A stretch of DNA of 64,000 bases from Porphyromonadaceae bacterium (GTDB taxonomy: Bacteria; Bacteroidota; Bacteroidia; Bacteroidales; Porphyromonadaceae): contig JAUMYQ010000007.1 of assembly GCA_030528555.1 (NCBI GenBank), forward strand, positions 1 through 64,000, given 5' to 3'. The notes under the pieces were generated by a model. That model had not been told where the DNA came from and ran no database searches. It saw nothing but the letters and a program-made list of their open reading frames with translations. This document shows, in pieces, positions 15,133 through 25,463 of the stretch; the stretch's first letter is position 1; every line of letters starts with the position of its first letter. The translations under genes were made by a program, and so were the position numbers.

Positions 15133-18015
15133 CTAATCCAATGTCTTCTTGATCTCGACCTCTTCGTAAGCCTCGATGATATCGCCCACAATGATGTCGT
15201 TGTAGCCATCGATGTTCAGACCACAGTCTTGCCCCATTACAACCTCCTTGGCATCGTCCTTGAATCGCTTGAGTGAGCCGAGCGCACCAGCGTACTTCAC
15301 GATACCATCACGAATGAGGCGGATCTTATTCGTCCGCTTGATCTTACCCTCGATGACCATACAGCCAGCGATCGTACCAACCTTACTGATCTTGAACGTC
15401 TGCTGCACCTCGAGGTTCGCCACTACGTTCTCCTTGATCTCCGGCGAGAGCATACCCTCCATAGCACTCTTAATATCCTCGATAGTATCGTAGATAATGG
15501 AATATGTACGGATCTCTACTCCCTCACGATCAGCCTGACGTTTAGCGGCTTGGCTAGGACGCACCTGAAAGCCAATAATGATGGCAGACGAAGCCGCAGC
15601 CAGCACAACATCACTCTCGGAGATAGCCCCCACACCCTTGTGGATGACATTGACTTGGATTTCCTCAGTCGAGAGGCGGATGAGCGAATCGCCCAAGGCC
15701 TCTACTGATCCATCCACGTCCCCCTTGATGATAACGTTAAGCTCTTGGAAGTTGCCCAAAGCTCGCCGTCGAGCCAGCTCATCGAGGGTAAGCCCCTTCT
15801 TGGTACGGCTATCTTGCTCACGCTTAAGCTGCTCACGCTTGCCGGCAATGCTGCGAGCCTCCTGTTCGGAGTCCATCACGTTGAATATCTCACCAGCCGT
15901 AGGTGCACCATCCAAACCAAGGATCAGCACTGGCTCACTAGGGCCTGCCATCTTGAGGCGTTGGTTACGCTCGTTGAACATCGCCTTAACCTTACCATAG
16001 TGCGTACCCACGAGGACAACATCGCCCATAGACAGCGTACCATTCTGCACCATAACCGTGGCCACATAACCACGTCCCTTGTCTAGCGAGGACTCGATTA
16101 CCGAGCCGACTGCCTTACGCTTGGGGTTCGCCTTAAGCTCCAGCAGCTCAGCCTCGAGGAGAACCTTCTCGAGCAGCTCATCAATGTTGATGCCCTGCTT
16201 AGCCGAAATCTCTTGACACTGATACTTACCGCCCCACTCCTCCACGAGGTAGTTCATAGCAGCTAGCTGCTCCCGGATGCGGTCTGGGTTCGCCCCTTGC
16301 CTATCTATCTTATTGATAGCAAAGACTATAGGCACACCAGCTGCGGCAGCGTGGTTGATCGCCTCCTTGGTTTGAGGCATCACATCGTCGTCCGCTGCTA
16401 CGATGATGATAGCAATGTCCGTGATCTTCGCACCTCTAGCACGCATAGCCGTAAACGCCTCGTGACCTGGAGTATCGAGGAAGGTGATGCGCTTACCACT
16501 AGGGAGCTTGAGGCTGTATGCCCCGATGTGCTGAGTAATCCCCCCAGCCTCACCATCGATCACGTTGGAGTTGCGCAGGCGGTCGAGCAACGAAGTCTTA
16601 CCATGATCTACATGTCCCATCACAGTCACAATAGGAGGGCGGCTTACAAGGTCTTCCTCTCTGTCTTCCTCTTCGTCCTGCGAGATAGACTCCACCACAT
16701 CGGCACTTACGAAATCAGTCGTAAAGCCAAACTCCTCGGCCACAATATCAATAGTCTCAGCATCAAGGCGCATATTGATGGACACCATCAGCCCGAGACT
16801 CATGCACGTCCCGATAACCTGAGTCACGGGTACGTCCATCATATTGGCCAGATCGCTCACCGTTACGAACTCGGTCAATTTGAGCACCCTGCTCTCCTGC
16901 TCGTCACGCTCTCTTGCCTCCTCGGCAGCGTTGCGCACGGCTGTACGCTTCTCCTTGCGGTACTTCGCTCCCTTTGCAGCACTTTGCTTTCCACTGGTTA
17001 GGCGAGCTAGGGTCTCCTTTACCTGCCTCTGTACATCCTCATCCGTTACAATGGGCTTTACTTCGGCTTTCTTCTTTTTCTTTTTACCTGTATCTTGAGA
17101 GTTGGCTGTCTTACCTTGTACCGAAACGTTGAGGTTTGAGCCGTTAGACTTCTGTCCATTCTTTTTACTGGAAGCATTTACCTTGGCTACCTCTGCCTTA
17201 ACATCCACAGCATTTTTGTTGATGCGTTGACGTTTCTTCCTCTCTTCTTTAAGCTCACTACGACTTTTCTTAGCAGGACGCATAGAGTCATTGATGGTAG
17301 AGAGATCGATCTTATCTACCACCTTAAATTGGATATTGACCGATGCCGTAGAAGGACGAAAGATCCCATCGTCCTTCTTATCCTCTTCTGGCTGATCGAC
17401 AGGCTTAGCCTCACTTAAGATTGGCTTAGGTCCTACCTCTTTAACTTCCTCAACTTTGGGAGCAACAAGCTCACTCTTGGACACTACCTGCTTGATTTCG
17501 CTCTTTGAAACTTCAACTTCGGGTGCTGGTACAGGCTTCACATCCACCTTGGTCTCAGCTTTGGGAGCTTCGCCCTCGGAGGGTAAGGCTTGAGGTTTTG
17601 ACTTTGCTACACTTTGTTTCTCCGCCTTGGGAGACTCCTTTTTTTTCTTCGCAGTCTCTTCCTTGGGCCCAGGGGTCTCGAGCTTACCAAGTATCTTGAA
17701 CTGTGGCTTCAGGTCTTTTGGCACAGCTGTCTCGATAAACTGTTCTTTGCTCTCGAGCTTAACCTCTACTTTTGTCCCAACCTTGGGCGAGGATTCAGTG
17801 ACAGCATCAATAAGATCACTACGGATTCCGTCAGCGACATCACGCCTTACCTCCGCCCCAAGAGCCTTAAATATGGTCTCCACAATTTCCAACCCCACTC
17901 GTGTATTAGGACTAGGCTTATCGTGAATAGCCTTGTCTGCAATGAGCGCCTTAAGCGAACCAAACCCCATATTGAGCTTGGCGGCCAAATCTATTAACTT
18001 AATCTCTTTAGGCAT
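15133..18015 (-). CDS. infB: Translation initiation factor IF-2
   Basis: The product is 960 residues. The N-terminal 360 residues are charged and Lys/Glu/Pro-rich, as in other long IF-2 proteins. An IF2_N-like segment ([20 protein letters not shown]) precedes the GTPase domain, which has [15 protein letters not shown] (G1), [12 protein letters not shown] (G3) and AINKIDR (G4). Beta-barrel and fMet-tRNA-binding domains follow ([11 protein letters not shown] and [13 protein letters not shown] in the last part). It brings fMet-tRNA to the 30S subunit and joins the subunits. It lies 17 bp after nusA in the conserved rimP-nusA-infB order. Confidence 0.97.
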   Translation of the reverse strand: MPKEIKLIDLAAKLNMGFGSLKALIADKAIHDKPSPNTRVGLEIVETIFKALGAEVRRDVADGIRSDLIDAVTESSPKVGTKVEVKLESKEQFIETAVPKDLKPQFKILGKLETPGPKEETAKKKKESPKAEKQSVAKSKPQALPSEGEAPKAETKVDVKPVPAPEVEVSKSEIKQVVSKSELVAPKVEEVKEVGPKPILSEAKPVDQPEEDKKDDGIFRPSTASVNIQFKVVDKIDLSTINDSMRPAKKSRSELKEERKKRQRINKNAVDVKAEVAKVNASSKKNGQKSNGSNLNVSVQGKTANSQDTGKKKKKKAEVKPIVTDEDVQRQVKETLARLTSGKQSAAKGAKYRKEKRTAVRNAAEEARERDEQESRVLKLTEFVTVSDLANMMDVPVTQVIGTCMSLGLMVSINMRLDAETIDIVAEEFGFTTDFVSADVVESISQDEEEDREEDLVSRPPIVTVMGHVDHGKTSLLDRLRNSNVIDGEAGGITQHIGAYSLKLPSGKRITFLDTPGHEAFTAMRARGAKITDIAIIIVAADDDVMPQTKEAINHAAAAGVPIVFAINKIDRQGANPDRIREQLAAMNYLVEEWGGKYQCQEISAKQGINIDELLEKVLLEAELLELKANPKRKAVGSVIESSLDKGRGYVATVMVQNGTLSMGDVVLVGTHYGKVKAMFNERNQRLKMAGPSEPVLILGLDGAPTAGEIFNVMDSEQEARSIAGKREQLKREQDSRTKKGLTLDELARRRALGNFQELNVIIKGDVDGSVEALGDSLIRLSTEEIQVNVIHKGVGAISESDVVLAAASSAIIIGFQVRPSQAAKRQADREGVEIRTYSIIYDTIEDIKSAMEGMLSPEIKENVVANLEVQQTFKISKVGTIAGCMVIEGKIKRTNKIRLIRDGIVKYAGALGSLKRFKDDAKEVVMGQDCGLNIDGYNDIIVGDIIEAYEEVEIKKTLD

Positions 18016-18032
18016 ACATGATTATTTATAGG

Positions 18033-19343
18033 TTAATACGAAGCCTCAGAGATTTCCTCCGCAGCCTGATTTGCTATCTCGGTTTCATCAGCATCAAACT
18101 CGCTACTAAGCACACCCAATACATGATCTACAGTGTCCTCCTCTAGATCTAGCTCCTCAACGAGCTCTTCACGTGTCTTATTCAATACAGACTTGGCTGT
18201 GGTATAACCAGACGTCTTGAAGAGGTCAATAACCCAAGCATCAATCTCGTCATCAAACTCATCCAAATAGATGTCCTCCTCACCAGCGTCACCGTCTCTA
18301 AAGACCTCTATACGGTAGCCCGTCAGCAATGAAGCCAGCCGCAGGTTGGCAGCATTCTTACCAATAGCCAACGGCACCTCTTCAGGGCGCATGTAGACCT
18401 CAGCCTGACGCTCTTCGCCCTCCTCATTAAGAGTAATGGCTGAGATCTTGGCAGGGCTAAGCGCACGCTGAATAAACAGCACATGATTACTCGTATAAGT
18501 CGTGATATCTATATTCTCTCCTCTCAACTCACGCACTACACCACGGATGCGCCCTCCATTGACTCCAACACAAGCTCCTACGGGGTCAATACGATCATCA
18601 TAGCTCTCAACTGCCACCTTAGCTCTCTCTCCAGGCATACGAGCAATGGCACGGATAGTTATCAGACCATCTGCAATTTCTGGCACATTCAACTCCATGA
18701 GGCGTTTGAGAAACTCTCCACTCACACGTGATAGTATCACCTTGGGGTTGCTGCCATTGTCTTCCACATCCTTAATAACGGCACGCACGGTATCACCCTT
18801 ACGGAGGTAATCGCCAGGTATCTGCTCATTCTTGGGCATATGTAACTCGTTGCCCTCATCATCGACTAGCAACGTCTCTCGCTTCCAAACCTGATACACC
18901 TCTGCAGTGATAATCTCGCCAATACGCGCCCTAAACTTATCTCTAAAGTTGTTCTTTTGTAGCTCTAAAATTTTGCTTGCCAAAGCTTGGCGAAGGTTGA
19001 TGACGGCCCTACGTCCAAAGGCATTGAAATTAACCTCCTCGGTCACATCATCACCAATCTCTGCGGCTGGATCTATGAGCTGTGCATCTTTGAGAGCGAC
19101 CTCTCGTGCCTCGATCACTACCTCTCCATTACCTACCACCTGACGCGTGCGCCAAATCTCAAAGTCGCCACGCTCGGGGTTAATGATCACGGTGCAATTT
19201 TCATCCGTACCGTAAATCTTGGAGAGCACATTGCGAAACGACTCCTCGAGCACATGGATCATCGTTTCCTTATCGATGTTCTTCAGATCTTTAAACTCGG
19301 CCAGCGAGTCGATCATACTAACCTGTTCTTTCTTCTTAGCCAT
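18033..19343 (-). CDS. nusA: Transcription termination/antitermination factor NusA
   Basis: The product is 436 residues. It has the N-terminal RNA-polymerase-binding domain (SLAEFKDLKNIDKETMIHVL), an S1 domain (GEIITAEVYQVWKRETLLVD) and two KH domains, with the marks DPVGACVGVNGGRIRGVVRE and PLAIGKNAANLRLASLL. After about residue 370 an acidic C-terminal segment replaces the repeated AR domains of enterobacterial NusA, usual for this phylum. It controls pausing, termination and antitermination. It sits 3 bp after rimP and 17 bp before infB. Confidence 0.97.
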   Translation of the reverse strand: MAKKKEQVSMIDSLAEFKDLKNIDKETMIHVLEESFRNVLSKIYGTDENCTVIINPERGDFEIWRTRQVVGNGEVVIEAREVALKDAQLIDPAAEIGDDVTEEVNFNAFGRRAVINLRQALASKILELQKNNFRDKFRARIGEIITAEVYQVWKRETLLVDDEGNELHMPKNEQIPGDYLRKGDTVRAVIKDVEDNGSNPKVILSRVSGEFLKRLMELNVPEIADGLITIRAIARMPGERAKVAVESYDDRIDPVGACVGVNGGRIRGVVRELRGENIDITTYTSNHVLFIQRALSPAKISAITLNEEGEERQAEVYMRPEEVPLAIGKNAANLRLASLLTGYRIEVFRDGDAGEEDIYLDEFDDEIDAWVIDLFKTSGYTTAKSVLNKTREELVEELDLEEDTVDHVLGVLSSEFDADETEIANQAAEEISEASY

Positions 19344-19346
19344 ATT

Positions 19347-19817
19347 CTATATTCTTATTACTCTCTTTGTCTGTAATACCTCGCTCATCGAAAGAGTGAG
19401 TACCTGTTCTACATCCTGCTTACGCTTAGCACCCTCAGGCTTGATGCAACGCACCACCGAAATAGCAATCTCTCGCTCCGTAGCACTAAGCAGTATCCCT
19501 CTCTCCTTCATCCCCCCGCGACACAACACCTCTACCTCATGACCTATAGTCGCCACATACTGTCGCAGCACTTTTAGGGGAGAAGTCAGTCCCGCAGATC
19601 CTACCTCTAGCTCGTAGTCCTCTATATCTCTGTCTAACCGCTCTTCGATATGCTTGGTCAGACGCACACAATCATCAATAGCCACTCCCTCATCAGAGTC
19701 CAGCTCTACAACTATCCTATTACCAGGGTGAACTACCACATCTACCAAATATAAGTCACCACTCGTACCTTGAAGATGGCTAACTACAATATCCTCTACT
19801 ACTTGCCTCTCGATCAC
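19347..19817 (-). CDS. rimP: Ribosome maturation factor RimP
   Basis: The product is 156 residues. Conserved blocks include VDVVVHPGNRIVVELDSDEG, then DDCVRLTKHIEERLDRDIED and YELEVGSAGLTSPLK, the family signature. RimP helps assemble the 30S subunit. It is the first gene of rimP-nusA-infB, and the leader upstream contains a candidate promoter at 19974-19981. The 4-bp linkage to nusA suggests coupled translation. Confidence 0.94.
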   Translation of the reverse strand: MIERQVVEDIVVSHLQGTSGDLYLVDVVVHPGNRIVVELDSDEGVAIDDCVRLTKHIEERLDRDIEDYELEVGSAGLTSPLKVLRQYVATIGHEVEVLCRGGMKERGILLSATEREIAISVVRCIKPEGAKRKQDVEQVLTLSMSEVLQTKRVIRI

Positions 19818-20155
19818 GAAGTTTAGTTTAAATTATGACGAGACATCTCTGAAAGCAAATCCTACCCCACTGAAGCTGTCTCTAAATATCCATATACAAC
19901 AAAGGGCTGCCCAAGCAACCATCAAAAGCAAAAGGAGGAAGCCCCTCGCCTCCTCCATACCCTCTCGATGTTGCAAAGATATAAATAAATCTCAAACTTG
20001 CCTCCTCCCCAAAGCAAAAACATCTCTCAACCTGACAACTCAAACAGAAAAAGACATAAAAGGTCTTCGAGAGCTCTGAAAGATAAAGATCGGGAACTCC
20101 AAAATGAAAGCTTCCAATCTTTTTTCTTTCTCTCAAGGCTAATACTTCTAGGCGC
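19818..20155. other. Leader and intergenic region upstream of rimP
   Basis: No convincing gene; a leftward frame here has poor composition. TATCTTTG lies on the minus strand at 19981-19974 and would give a leader of about 150 bases. Within the leader, AGGAGG and CCTCCT (about 19932-19955) are complementary and could mask a Shine-Dalgarno-like sequence. Near 20095-20135 there is GATCGGGAACTCC followed by TTCCAATCTTTTTTCT, faintly like the TTCCCGA repeat family. Confidence 0.4.
19974..19981 (-). promoter_or_regulatory. Candidate promoter of rimP-nusA-infB
   Basis: CAAAGATA on the plus strand reads TATCTTTG on the minus strand, a full match to the Bacteroidota -7 box. A TTTG lies only 11 bases upstream rather than the usual 19-20, so the -33 element is unclear. 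Confidence 0.45.
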
Positions 20156-21061
20156 TTAATCAAGAACGACAGATTGACGACCAATAAGGTTACCTCCTTC
20201 AAAAAGGCCTAACCTATAAGTACCTGGAATAAGACTCTCTCCTATCTGCCAATACATACTTATGGGGGTCTCTTCACCATTGTACTCTACCGATCGGCTT
20301 ATAGAGTAAGGTATACTCTTACCCTCAAATATAAACATTCCTCTACCCTGATCTAACAATTCATCATTTGGAGCAAGAATACGCGCATAGATAACCTTAT
20401 TACCTACCTCAGCTGTAATATTTCGAGCAAGCGTGAAGTTAATAGCGATCACCTGCATCCTACTTAACTTATTTGTAACCTTGCCACGCTTATCCAACCC
20501 ATTCAATCGAATAGCTATGGCATCGAGCTTGGCCGCTAGGTCTACTTTGCTAGCTAACTCACTCTTCTCGCTAACGAGCAGACGCACCTCATTGGCCGCA
20601 CGGTGATAATTTTCCTTGATGGTTTTGTTTTCGGCCTGGAGTAATTCATTGCGTGCATGCAACGAGTCTATCTGCTCCACATAGCTCCTAAGCACCCGAC
20701 GCAGCGTGCCTATTTCCTTACTTAAACGAACTATTTGATCTGTACTAGCGGCCTTGACCTGTCTCAATTCCTCAAGAAGACGACTTACCTTGACACGCTC
20801 TGCATCAAGTTGCCTGATGAGACTATCGTTACTAAGGGTAAACGAACTCTCTCGCCCATCAATAGTAAGCTTATTATACTGGCTAGTAAACTCATCCGAG
20901 AGGTTATCTAGCTCTTCCTGCATAGCTATGCGCTGCAATTCTACCAGCTCTGCCTTCTCTGCCTCGGCCGCAGAACGCTCCTGATAAAGAAGGACGGCAA
21001 AGATACCCGATAGAGCAAGGACAACCATCCCTAGGACAATGATAACTTGCTTTAACTTCAT
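20156..21061 (-). CDS. Inner-membrane-anchored coiled-coil protein of unknown function
   Basis: The product is 301 residues. One N-terminal membrane helix (about 5-25, VIIVLGMVVLALSGIFAVLL) anchors it. Residues about 28-185 form a long coiled coil with Leu and Glu/Lys heptads. The last 100 residues form a beta-rich domain (AINFTLARNITAEVGNKVIY, then GTYRLGLFEGGNLIGRQSVV). The fold suggests a periplasmic scaffold or sensor. I recall similar conserved proteins in Bacteroidota without an assigned role. It lies 39 bp downstream of the next gene in the leftward direction, after kdsA. Confidence 0.75.
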   Translation of the reverse strand: MKLKQVIIVLGMVVLALSGIFAVLLYQERSAAEAEKAELVELQRIAMQEELDNLSDEFTSQYNKLTIDGRESSFTLSNDSLIRQLDAERVKVSRLLEELRQVKAASTDQIVRLSKEIGTLRRVLRSYVEQIDSLHARNELLQAENKTIKENYHRAANEVRLLVSEKSELASKVDLAAKLDAIAIRLNGLDKRGKVTNKLSRMQVIAINFTLARNITAEVGNKVIYARILAPNDELLDQGRGMFIFEGKSIPYSISRSVEYNGEETPISMYWQIGESLIPGTYRLGLFEGGNLIGRQSVVLD

Positions 21062-21100
21062 ATTTGGTTTCGTTCAAATAATTCTAGATATTCTTAAGAC

Positions 21101-21706
21101 CTATTTCATCGCTTCGAAGCGATAATTCTTCCACTCAAACTTATATTTAGGCAGGCGATCTATCAAATCTTTGAGCGCTTCGCTCTGCTTATCCTCTTGA
21201 GATAAGCTCAGGCTAGCGGTAATAATCACGGAGCCTTCATCACTCCAACTAATGTCATAATGCAATGGATAGAGCAACTGCCTCAACCGAGCTGCCTCAA
21301 CCGAGCCATTACCCTCAAAGTGACTTAGGAAGTCCTCCCCTTGGGGCAGGCGGATCAGAGCCTCTGGCTCGATGGGCACCCACTCAGGCGTATAGAAACT
21401 TAGACCACAGTCAAGACTCGGCTCTGTGATCCGCTCAATCACTGCTATCAGAGGGGTGCCATTGACCATTGGATAGAGGCGAATATAACAGGAAGACAAG
21501 CTACTTGTAGGAGTAGAGAATACCGCATCTAGTGTCCGAGGCTCCTGTTCCTCTCTAATAATCAGCGACTTCTTATTTGCCTCACTCAAGAAGGGACAGC
21601 TCTCAAGATAGTGCCCAAGCGATGACATCTGAGCATAAATCCTGGTGGAAACAAAAATGAGGAGAGCAAGCAGTACAATTCCTAGCTTCTTCATACTCTT
21701 AGTCAT
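21101..21706 (-). CDS. Exported protein of unknown function
   Basis: The likely start is the ATG at 21706, which shares one base with the TGA of kdsA (TGATG), a typical coupled arrangement. A GTG at 21730 and an ATG at 21694 are alternatives. The signal peptide is clear: MTKSMKKLGIVLLALLIFVS ending near IYAQ. The mature part has about 175 residues with mixed alpha/beta pattern and two cysteines (SCPF, SSCYI). I recognise no family. Linkage to kdsA suggests an envelope role; this is inference. Confidence 0.75.
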   Translation of the reverse strand: MTKSMKKLGIVLLALLIFVSTRIYAQMSSLGHYLESCPFLSEANKKSLIIREEQEPRTLDAVFSTPTSSLSSCYIRLYPMVNGTPLIAVIERITEPSLDCGLSFYTPEWVPIEPEALIRLPQGEDFLSHFEGNGSVEAARLRQLLYPLHYDISWSDEGSVIITASLSLSQEDKQSEALKDLIDRLPKYKFEWKNYRFEAMK

Positions 21707-22509
21707 CAGATTACAGCCTGACGCAAGCACACAAGTCGCTCCAACAGCCCTTGTAAAAGATCAAGGCGAAGCATATTAGCCCCATCGCTCTTAGCTGTAG
21801 ATGGCTCTGGATGGGTTTCAATAAACAAACCATCAGCTCCAACAGCTACAGCTGCCCTAGCTATAGTCTCAATAAGCTCAGGCTTGCCACCCGTCACCCC
21901 ACTAGATTGGTTGGGACGCTGCAGCGCATGTGTCACATCCATCACAACAGGGAAGCCCGTAGAGCGCATCTCAGGAATATTGGTAAAGTCCACTACAAGC
22001 TCATTGTAACCAAAACTATTACCTCGCTCCGTCAAAATAACCTGTTCATTGGCACACTCGGTCACCTTGGCCGCAGCGTGCACCATTCCACTTGCACTAA
22101 GAAATTGGCCTTTCTTGATATTGACCATCCGTCCCGTACGAGCAGCAGCAGCAATGAGGTCAGTTTGACGACACAAAAAAGCTGGTATCTGCAGCACATC
22201 TACATACTCAGCTGCCATTGCAGCCTCGCTCGTCTCATGGATATCCGTCACCACAGGGACATCAAAAGTTTGGCGTATCTTGGCAAGTACTCCAAGAGCC
22301 TTCTCATCCCCAATGCCAGTGAATGAGTCTACACGAGAGCGGTTCGCCTTGCGGTATGAGCCTTTGAAGATATAAGGAATGCCTAGCCGATCGGTCAAAT
22401 GAACAACATGTTCGGCTATGCGCAGTGCCATTGTCTCATCTTCAATGGCACAAGGGCCTGCCATAAGAAAGAAGTTATCCCCTGCCGTGAGATCTTGATA
22501 TTTGATCAT
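21706..22509 (-). CDS. kdsA: 3-deoxy-8-phosphooctulonate synthase (KDO-8-P synthase)
   Basis: The product is 267 residues. Conserved blocks are LMAGPCAIEDETMALRIAEH, IFKGSYRKANRSRVDSFTG, PVVTDIHETSEAAMAAEYVD, DVLQIPAFLCRQTDLI and the C-terminal FIETHPEPSTAKSDG. It condenses phosphoenolpyruvate and arabinose-5-phosphate to KDO-8-phosphate in the cytoplasm, a step to the lipopolysaccharide inner core. It starts a leftward run with two exported or anchored proteins of unknown role. Confidence 0.96.
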   Translation of the reverse strand: MIKYQDLTAGDNFFLMAGPCAIEDETMALRIAEHVVHLTDRLGIPYIFKGSYRKANRSRVDSFTGIGDEKALGVLAKIRQTFDVPVVTDIHETSEAAMAAEYVDVLQIPAFLCRQTDLIAAAARTGRMVNIKKGQFLSASGMVHAAAKVTECANEQVILTERGNSFGYNELVVDFTNIPEMRSTGFPVVMDVTHALQRPNQSSGVTGGKPELIETIARAAVAVGADGLFIETHPEPSTAKSDGANMLRLDLLQGLLERLVCLRQAVI

Positions 22510-22576
22510 CGCGATGCTTCGTCCAATTAAGTAGTGAGTAGTCTATTTTTAGGCCTATCTAGGCCACAATATGGGG

Positions 22577-22584
22577 CAAAGATA
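22577..22584 (-). promoter_or_regulatory. Candidate kdsA promoter
   Basis: CAAAGATA on the plus strand reads TATCTTTG on the minus strand, a full match to the -7 consensus, 68 bp upstream of the kdsA ATG. On the plus strand TATCTTTA near 22603-22610 is a near match that could serve the divergent epimerase gene. Confidence 0.5.
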
Positions 22585-22652
22585 CAAAGAGACTAGGGTT
22601 TCTTTATATCTTTAGGCGTAGAATTTACATTACGATACACCCATTGAGACTT

Positions 22653-23606
22653 ATGGAACAGCAACAACAAAAAACAATACTCATCACTGGAGGCGAGACT
22701 CTTGTAGGCAAACGTCTGACGCGCCACCTCTTGCGCCAAGGCTACGAAGTACTATGGCTAGGCGGTACCTCAAGGATGCGAGCACAACAAGCTCCCGACA
22801 CCCTACCCTGGGACTGGGAGCAGGGGATAGTTAGCATTGAGGCTCTTGAACGAGCAGATATAGTCATCCATCTGGAGGGAGCCAATCTCTTGGATGCACG
22901 CTGGACGAGCGAGCACATGCGCCATATAGTACGCAGTCGCATTGTCTCCGCCAAAGTACTTCTAGACGCCCTCGCCAAGCTAACGGATGGCAAGGGGCGC
23001 ACATTCATCTGCGCTTCATCCATCTATTACTATGGCCTAGAAACTAGCCGAGATTGGCTCACCGAGCAGTCAGAGGCGGGAGCGGACTTCCTCGCTCAGA
23101 CCTTCGGTCTACTAGAAGAACGCGTAGCACATTGGGGGGCAATGGCTAGGGTGCGTACCGTGGCTCTGAGACATGGATTCATTCTAGATGAACTAGGAGG
23201 CGGTCTGCACAACATGCTCTTGCCAATTCGCCTGCATCTAATTACCCCTCTAGGCAAGGGCAATCAATACATCAATTGGATACACATCGAGGATCTCTGC
23301 CGGATCTACCAGCAAGCCATAGTACAACCTCAGATGGTGGGGGCGTACAACGCCTGCTCCGTAGCTCCACTAACGAATGAGCAGTTTGCCAGCGCGCTCT
23401 CGGTTGCACAGTTTGGCTATCTAGTTCCTCCCATCAAGGTGGCCATATCGAGCAAAATACTGCGTACAGCCATTGGGCCAAGAGCTCACTATTTACTTAG
23501 AGGTCGTCCCGTATCGGTCGACAAGCTACTCGATACGGGCTTCTTATTCCGCTTCAATAGCCTAAACCAAGCTTTGAGAGATTTGAAGCTCAGCGCCATT
23601 TCGTAG
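22653..23606 (+). CDS. Atypical SDR nucleotide-sugar epimerase (TIGR01777 type)
   Basis: The product is 317 residues from the ATG at 22653; an upstream in-frame TTG at 22644 is less likely. The Rossmann glycine motif is ILITGGETLVGKRL. ADIVIHLEGANLLDARW, then FICASSIYYYG and the C-terminal block INWIHIEDLCRIY match the SDR39U1-like family usually annotated as TIGR01777 epimerase. The active-site YxxxK motif of classical SDRs is replaced, as is usual here. Substrate unknown. It diverges from kdsA and is followed after 30 bp by the aminopeptidase gene. Confidence 0.88.
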   Translation: MEQQQQKTILITGGETLVGKRLTRHLLRQGYEVLWLGGTSRMRAQQAPDTLPWDWEQGIVSIEALERADIVIHLEGANLLDARWTSEHMRHIVRSRIVSAKVLLDALAKLTDGKGRTFICASSIYYYGLETSRDWLTEQSEAGADFLAQTFGLLEERVAHWGAMARVRTVALRHGFILDELGGGLHNMLLPIRLHLITPLGKGNQYINWIHIEDLCRIYQQAIVQPQMVGAYNACSVAPLTNEQFASALSVAQFGYLVPPIKVAISSKILRTAIGPRAHYLLRGRPVSVDKLLDTGFLFRFNSLNQALRDLKLSAIS

Positions 23607-23636
23607 AATAATGACAATAAATCAAACAATAAGCAT

Positions 23637-25424
23637 ATGAACAAAACAATCATAAATCGCCTAGAAGCACTGCGTACCTCTATGAAGCGAGAAGGCATTG
23701 CGGCCTACATCATCCCCTCGGCCGATGCTCACCTGAGTGAATACACTCCCGAACGTTGGACGGGACGCACCTGGATAAGCGGTTTCACTGGTTCAGCAGG
23801 CACGATGCTCGTCACCCTCTCCGGAGCATATCTTTGGACCGACTCACGCTACTTCATTCAAGCAGCCGATGAGCTACAGGGAACTACTATCGAACTTATG
23901 AAGATGGGGCAGCCCGATGTACCAAGCATTGAGGATTTCATCTCTACAGAGCTCTCATCGGGAAGTATAGTGGCTGCCGATGGAGCCTGCATAAGCTATG
24001 CGGAGGCAAAAGATACTGCAGATAGTCTGGCCAACTTCGGCATCAACTACCGTCTAGACACCGACCTCTTGAACGAAGTATGGACAGACCGCCCAAACAT
24101 CCCTAGCAAAGAGCTATTCCTTCAACCCTCAGAATATAGTGGACAGACCGCAGCCGATAGGATAAAGCTCGTACGAGAGAAACTTAGAACCAAGGGGGCA
24201 AATGCAACCCTTATCACCATGCTGTGCGAACTAGCTTGGGTCTTCAATATTCGAGGGTACGATGTAGAGTACAACCCTGTGGCCGTAGGCTTTGGCTATA
24301 TCAGCCAGGAGGAGGCAGTACTTTTCGTCCTTCCCGAGAAACTAACAGATGAGGTACGCTCCTCGCTCCTGAACAATGGCGTACGTTTGGCGCACTACAG
24401 TGATATCGGAGCCTTCGTCTCTGCGCTCCCCACCACGACCAAGCTCTATATAGACCCCAGGAGACTAACGCACCGCCTCTATACCTATATCCCTAGCCAC
24501 TGTAAGCTGATACAGGGGGTTTCCATTCTTACAAGCCTCAAAGCCGTCAAAACTCCCACCGAGCTAGAGGGCGTACGCCGAGCTATGGTTAGAGATGGTG
24601 TGTCTCTGACTCGTTTCTTCATCTGGCTCGAGAATCTGCTAAACTCGGGAGGTAGCATCAGCGAATATAATCTCGGACTAAAGCTTAACGAGTTTCGCCG
24701 GAAAGGCGGACACTTCTATGGAGATAGCTTTGGTACAATTGCGGGTTATTTGGGACATGGTGCCATTGTACACTACAAGGCCGAGCCTACGACCTCATAT
24801 GAAATCAAGAGCGAGGGTGTACTACTCCTCGATAGCGGTGGTCAGTACTTCGATGGCACTACAGACATTACCCGTACCCTTGCCCTAAGTCCCCCTAGCG
24901 ATCAGCTTCGCACGGACTATACCTTGGTACTGAAAGGGCATATTGCCATCGCTACAGCGCAGTTCCCCGAGGGCACTCGTGGCAGTCAAATTGACATTCT
25001 AGCTCGCAAAGCACTTTGGGACAAGGGCATGAACTATGGGCATGGTACCGGTCACGGTGTGGGATACTTCCTCAATGTCCATGAAGGCCCCCAGAATATC
25101 CGTACAGAGGTCAACCCAACACCTCTGGAGATTGGCATGATTACTAGTAACGAGCCAGGACTATACCGTGCAAACGAATATGGCATCCGTATAGAAAACC
25201 TCATAGTAACAGAGCTAAAAGCAGAAACACCTTTCGGACGTTTCCTAGGCTTCGAGACCGTAACTCTCTGCTACTTGGACAATAGTCTTGTGGACAAAAC
25301 TCTACTCTCTGCAGACGAAATAGCCTGGTACAATAGCTACCAAGAGCGTGTATATCAGTCCCTCAGTCCGCACCTTACTGAGACTGAGGCAGCTTGGCTC
25401 AGGGCTAAGACTGAGGCAATCTAA
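23637..25424 (+). CDS. Xaa-Pro aminopeptidase, three-domain M24 type
   Basis: The product is 595 residues, close to eukaryotic-type aminopeptidase P with two creatinase-like domains before the catalytic one. Metal ligands are visible: Asp in LLLDSGGQYFDGTTDITRT (two), His in GTGHGVGYFLNVHEGP, and Glu in TSNEPGLY and GIRIENL. It removes the N-terminal residue before proline. No signal peptide is seen, so it is likely cytoplasmic. In an amino-acid-fermenting organism it would assist peptide use. It is 39 bp upstream of the carbonic-anhydrase-like gene. Confidence 0.94.
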   Translation: MNKTIINRLEALRTSMKREGIAAYIIPSADAHLSEYTPERWTGRTWISGFTGSAGTMLVTLSGAYLWTDSRYFIQAADELQGTTIELMKMGQPDVPSIEDFISTELSSGSIVAADGACISYAEAKDTADSLANFGINYRLDTDLLNEVWTDRPNIPSKELFLQPSEYSGQTAADRIKLVREKLRTKGANATLITMLCELAWVFNIRGYDVEYNPVAVGFGYISQEEAVLFVLPEKLTDEVRSSLLNNGVRLAHYSDIGAFVSALPTTTKLYIDPRRLTHRLYTYIPSHCKLIQGVSILTSLKAVKTPTELEGVRRAMVRDGVSLTRFFIWLENLLNSGGSISEYNLGLKLNEFRRKGGHFYGDSFGTIAGYLGHGAIVHYKAEPTTSYEIKSEGVLLLDSGGQYFDGTTDITRTLALSPPSDQLRTDYTLVLKGHIAIATAQFPEGTRGSQIDILARKALWDKGMNYGHGTGHGVGYFLNVHEGPQNIRTEVNPTPLEIGMITSNEPGLYRANEYGIRIENLIVTELKAETPFGRFLGFETVTLCYLDNSLVDKTLLSADEIAWYNSYQERVYQSLSPHLTETEAAWLRAKTEAI

Positions 25425-25463
25425 CATAGCAAAGTGAAGATAAAGCAATTTTAAAGACAACAA

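Noticed and set aside
19882-20202. Leftward 106-residue frame upstream of rimP
   Set aside because: It overlaps the end of the coiled-coil protein gene and has a composition not typical of a protein.
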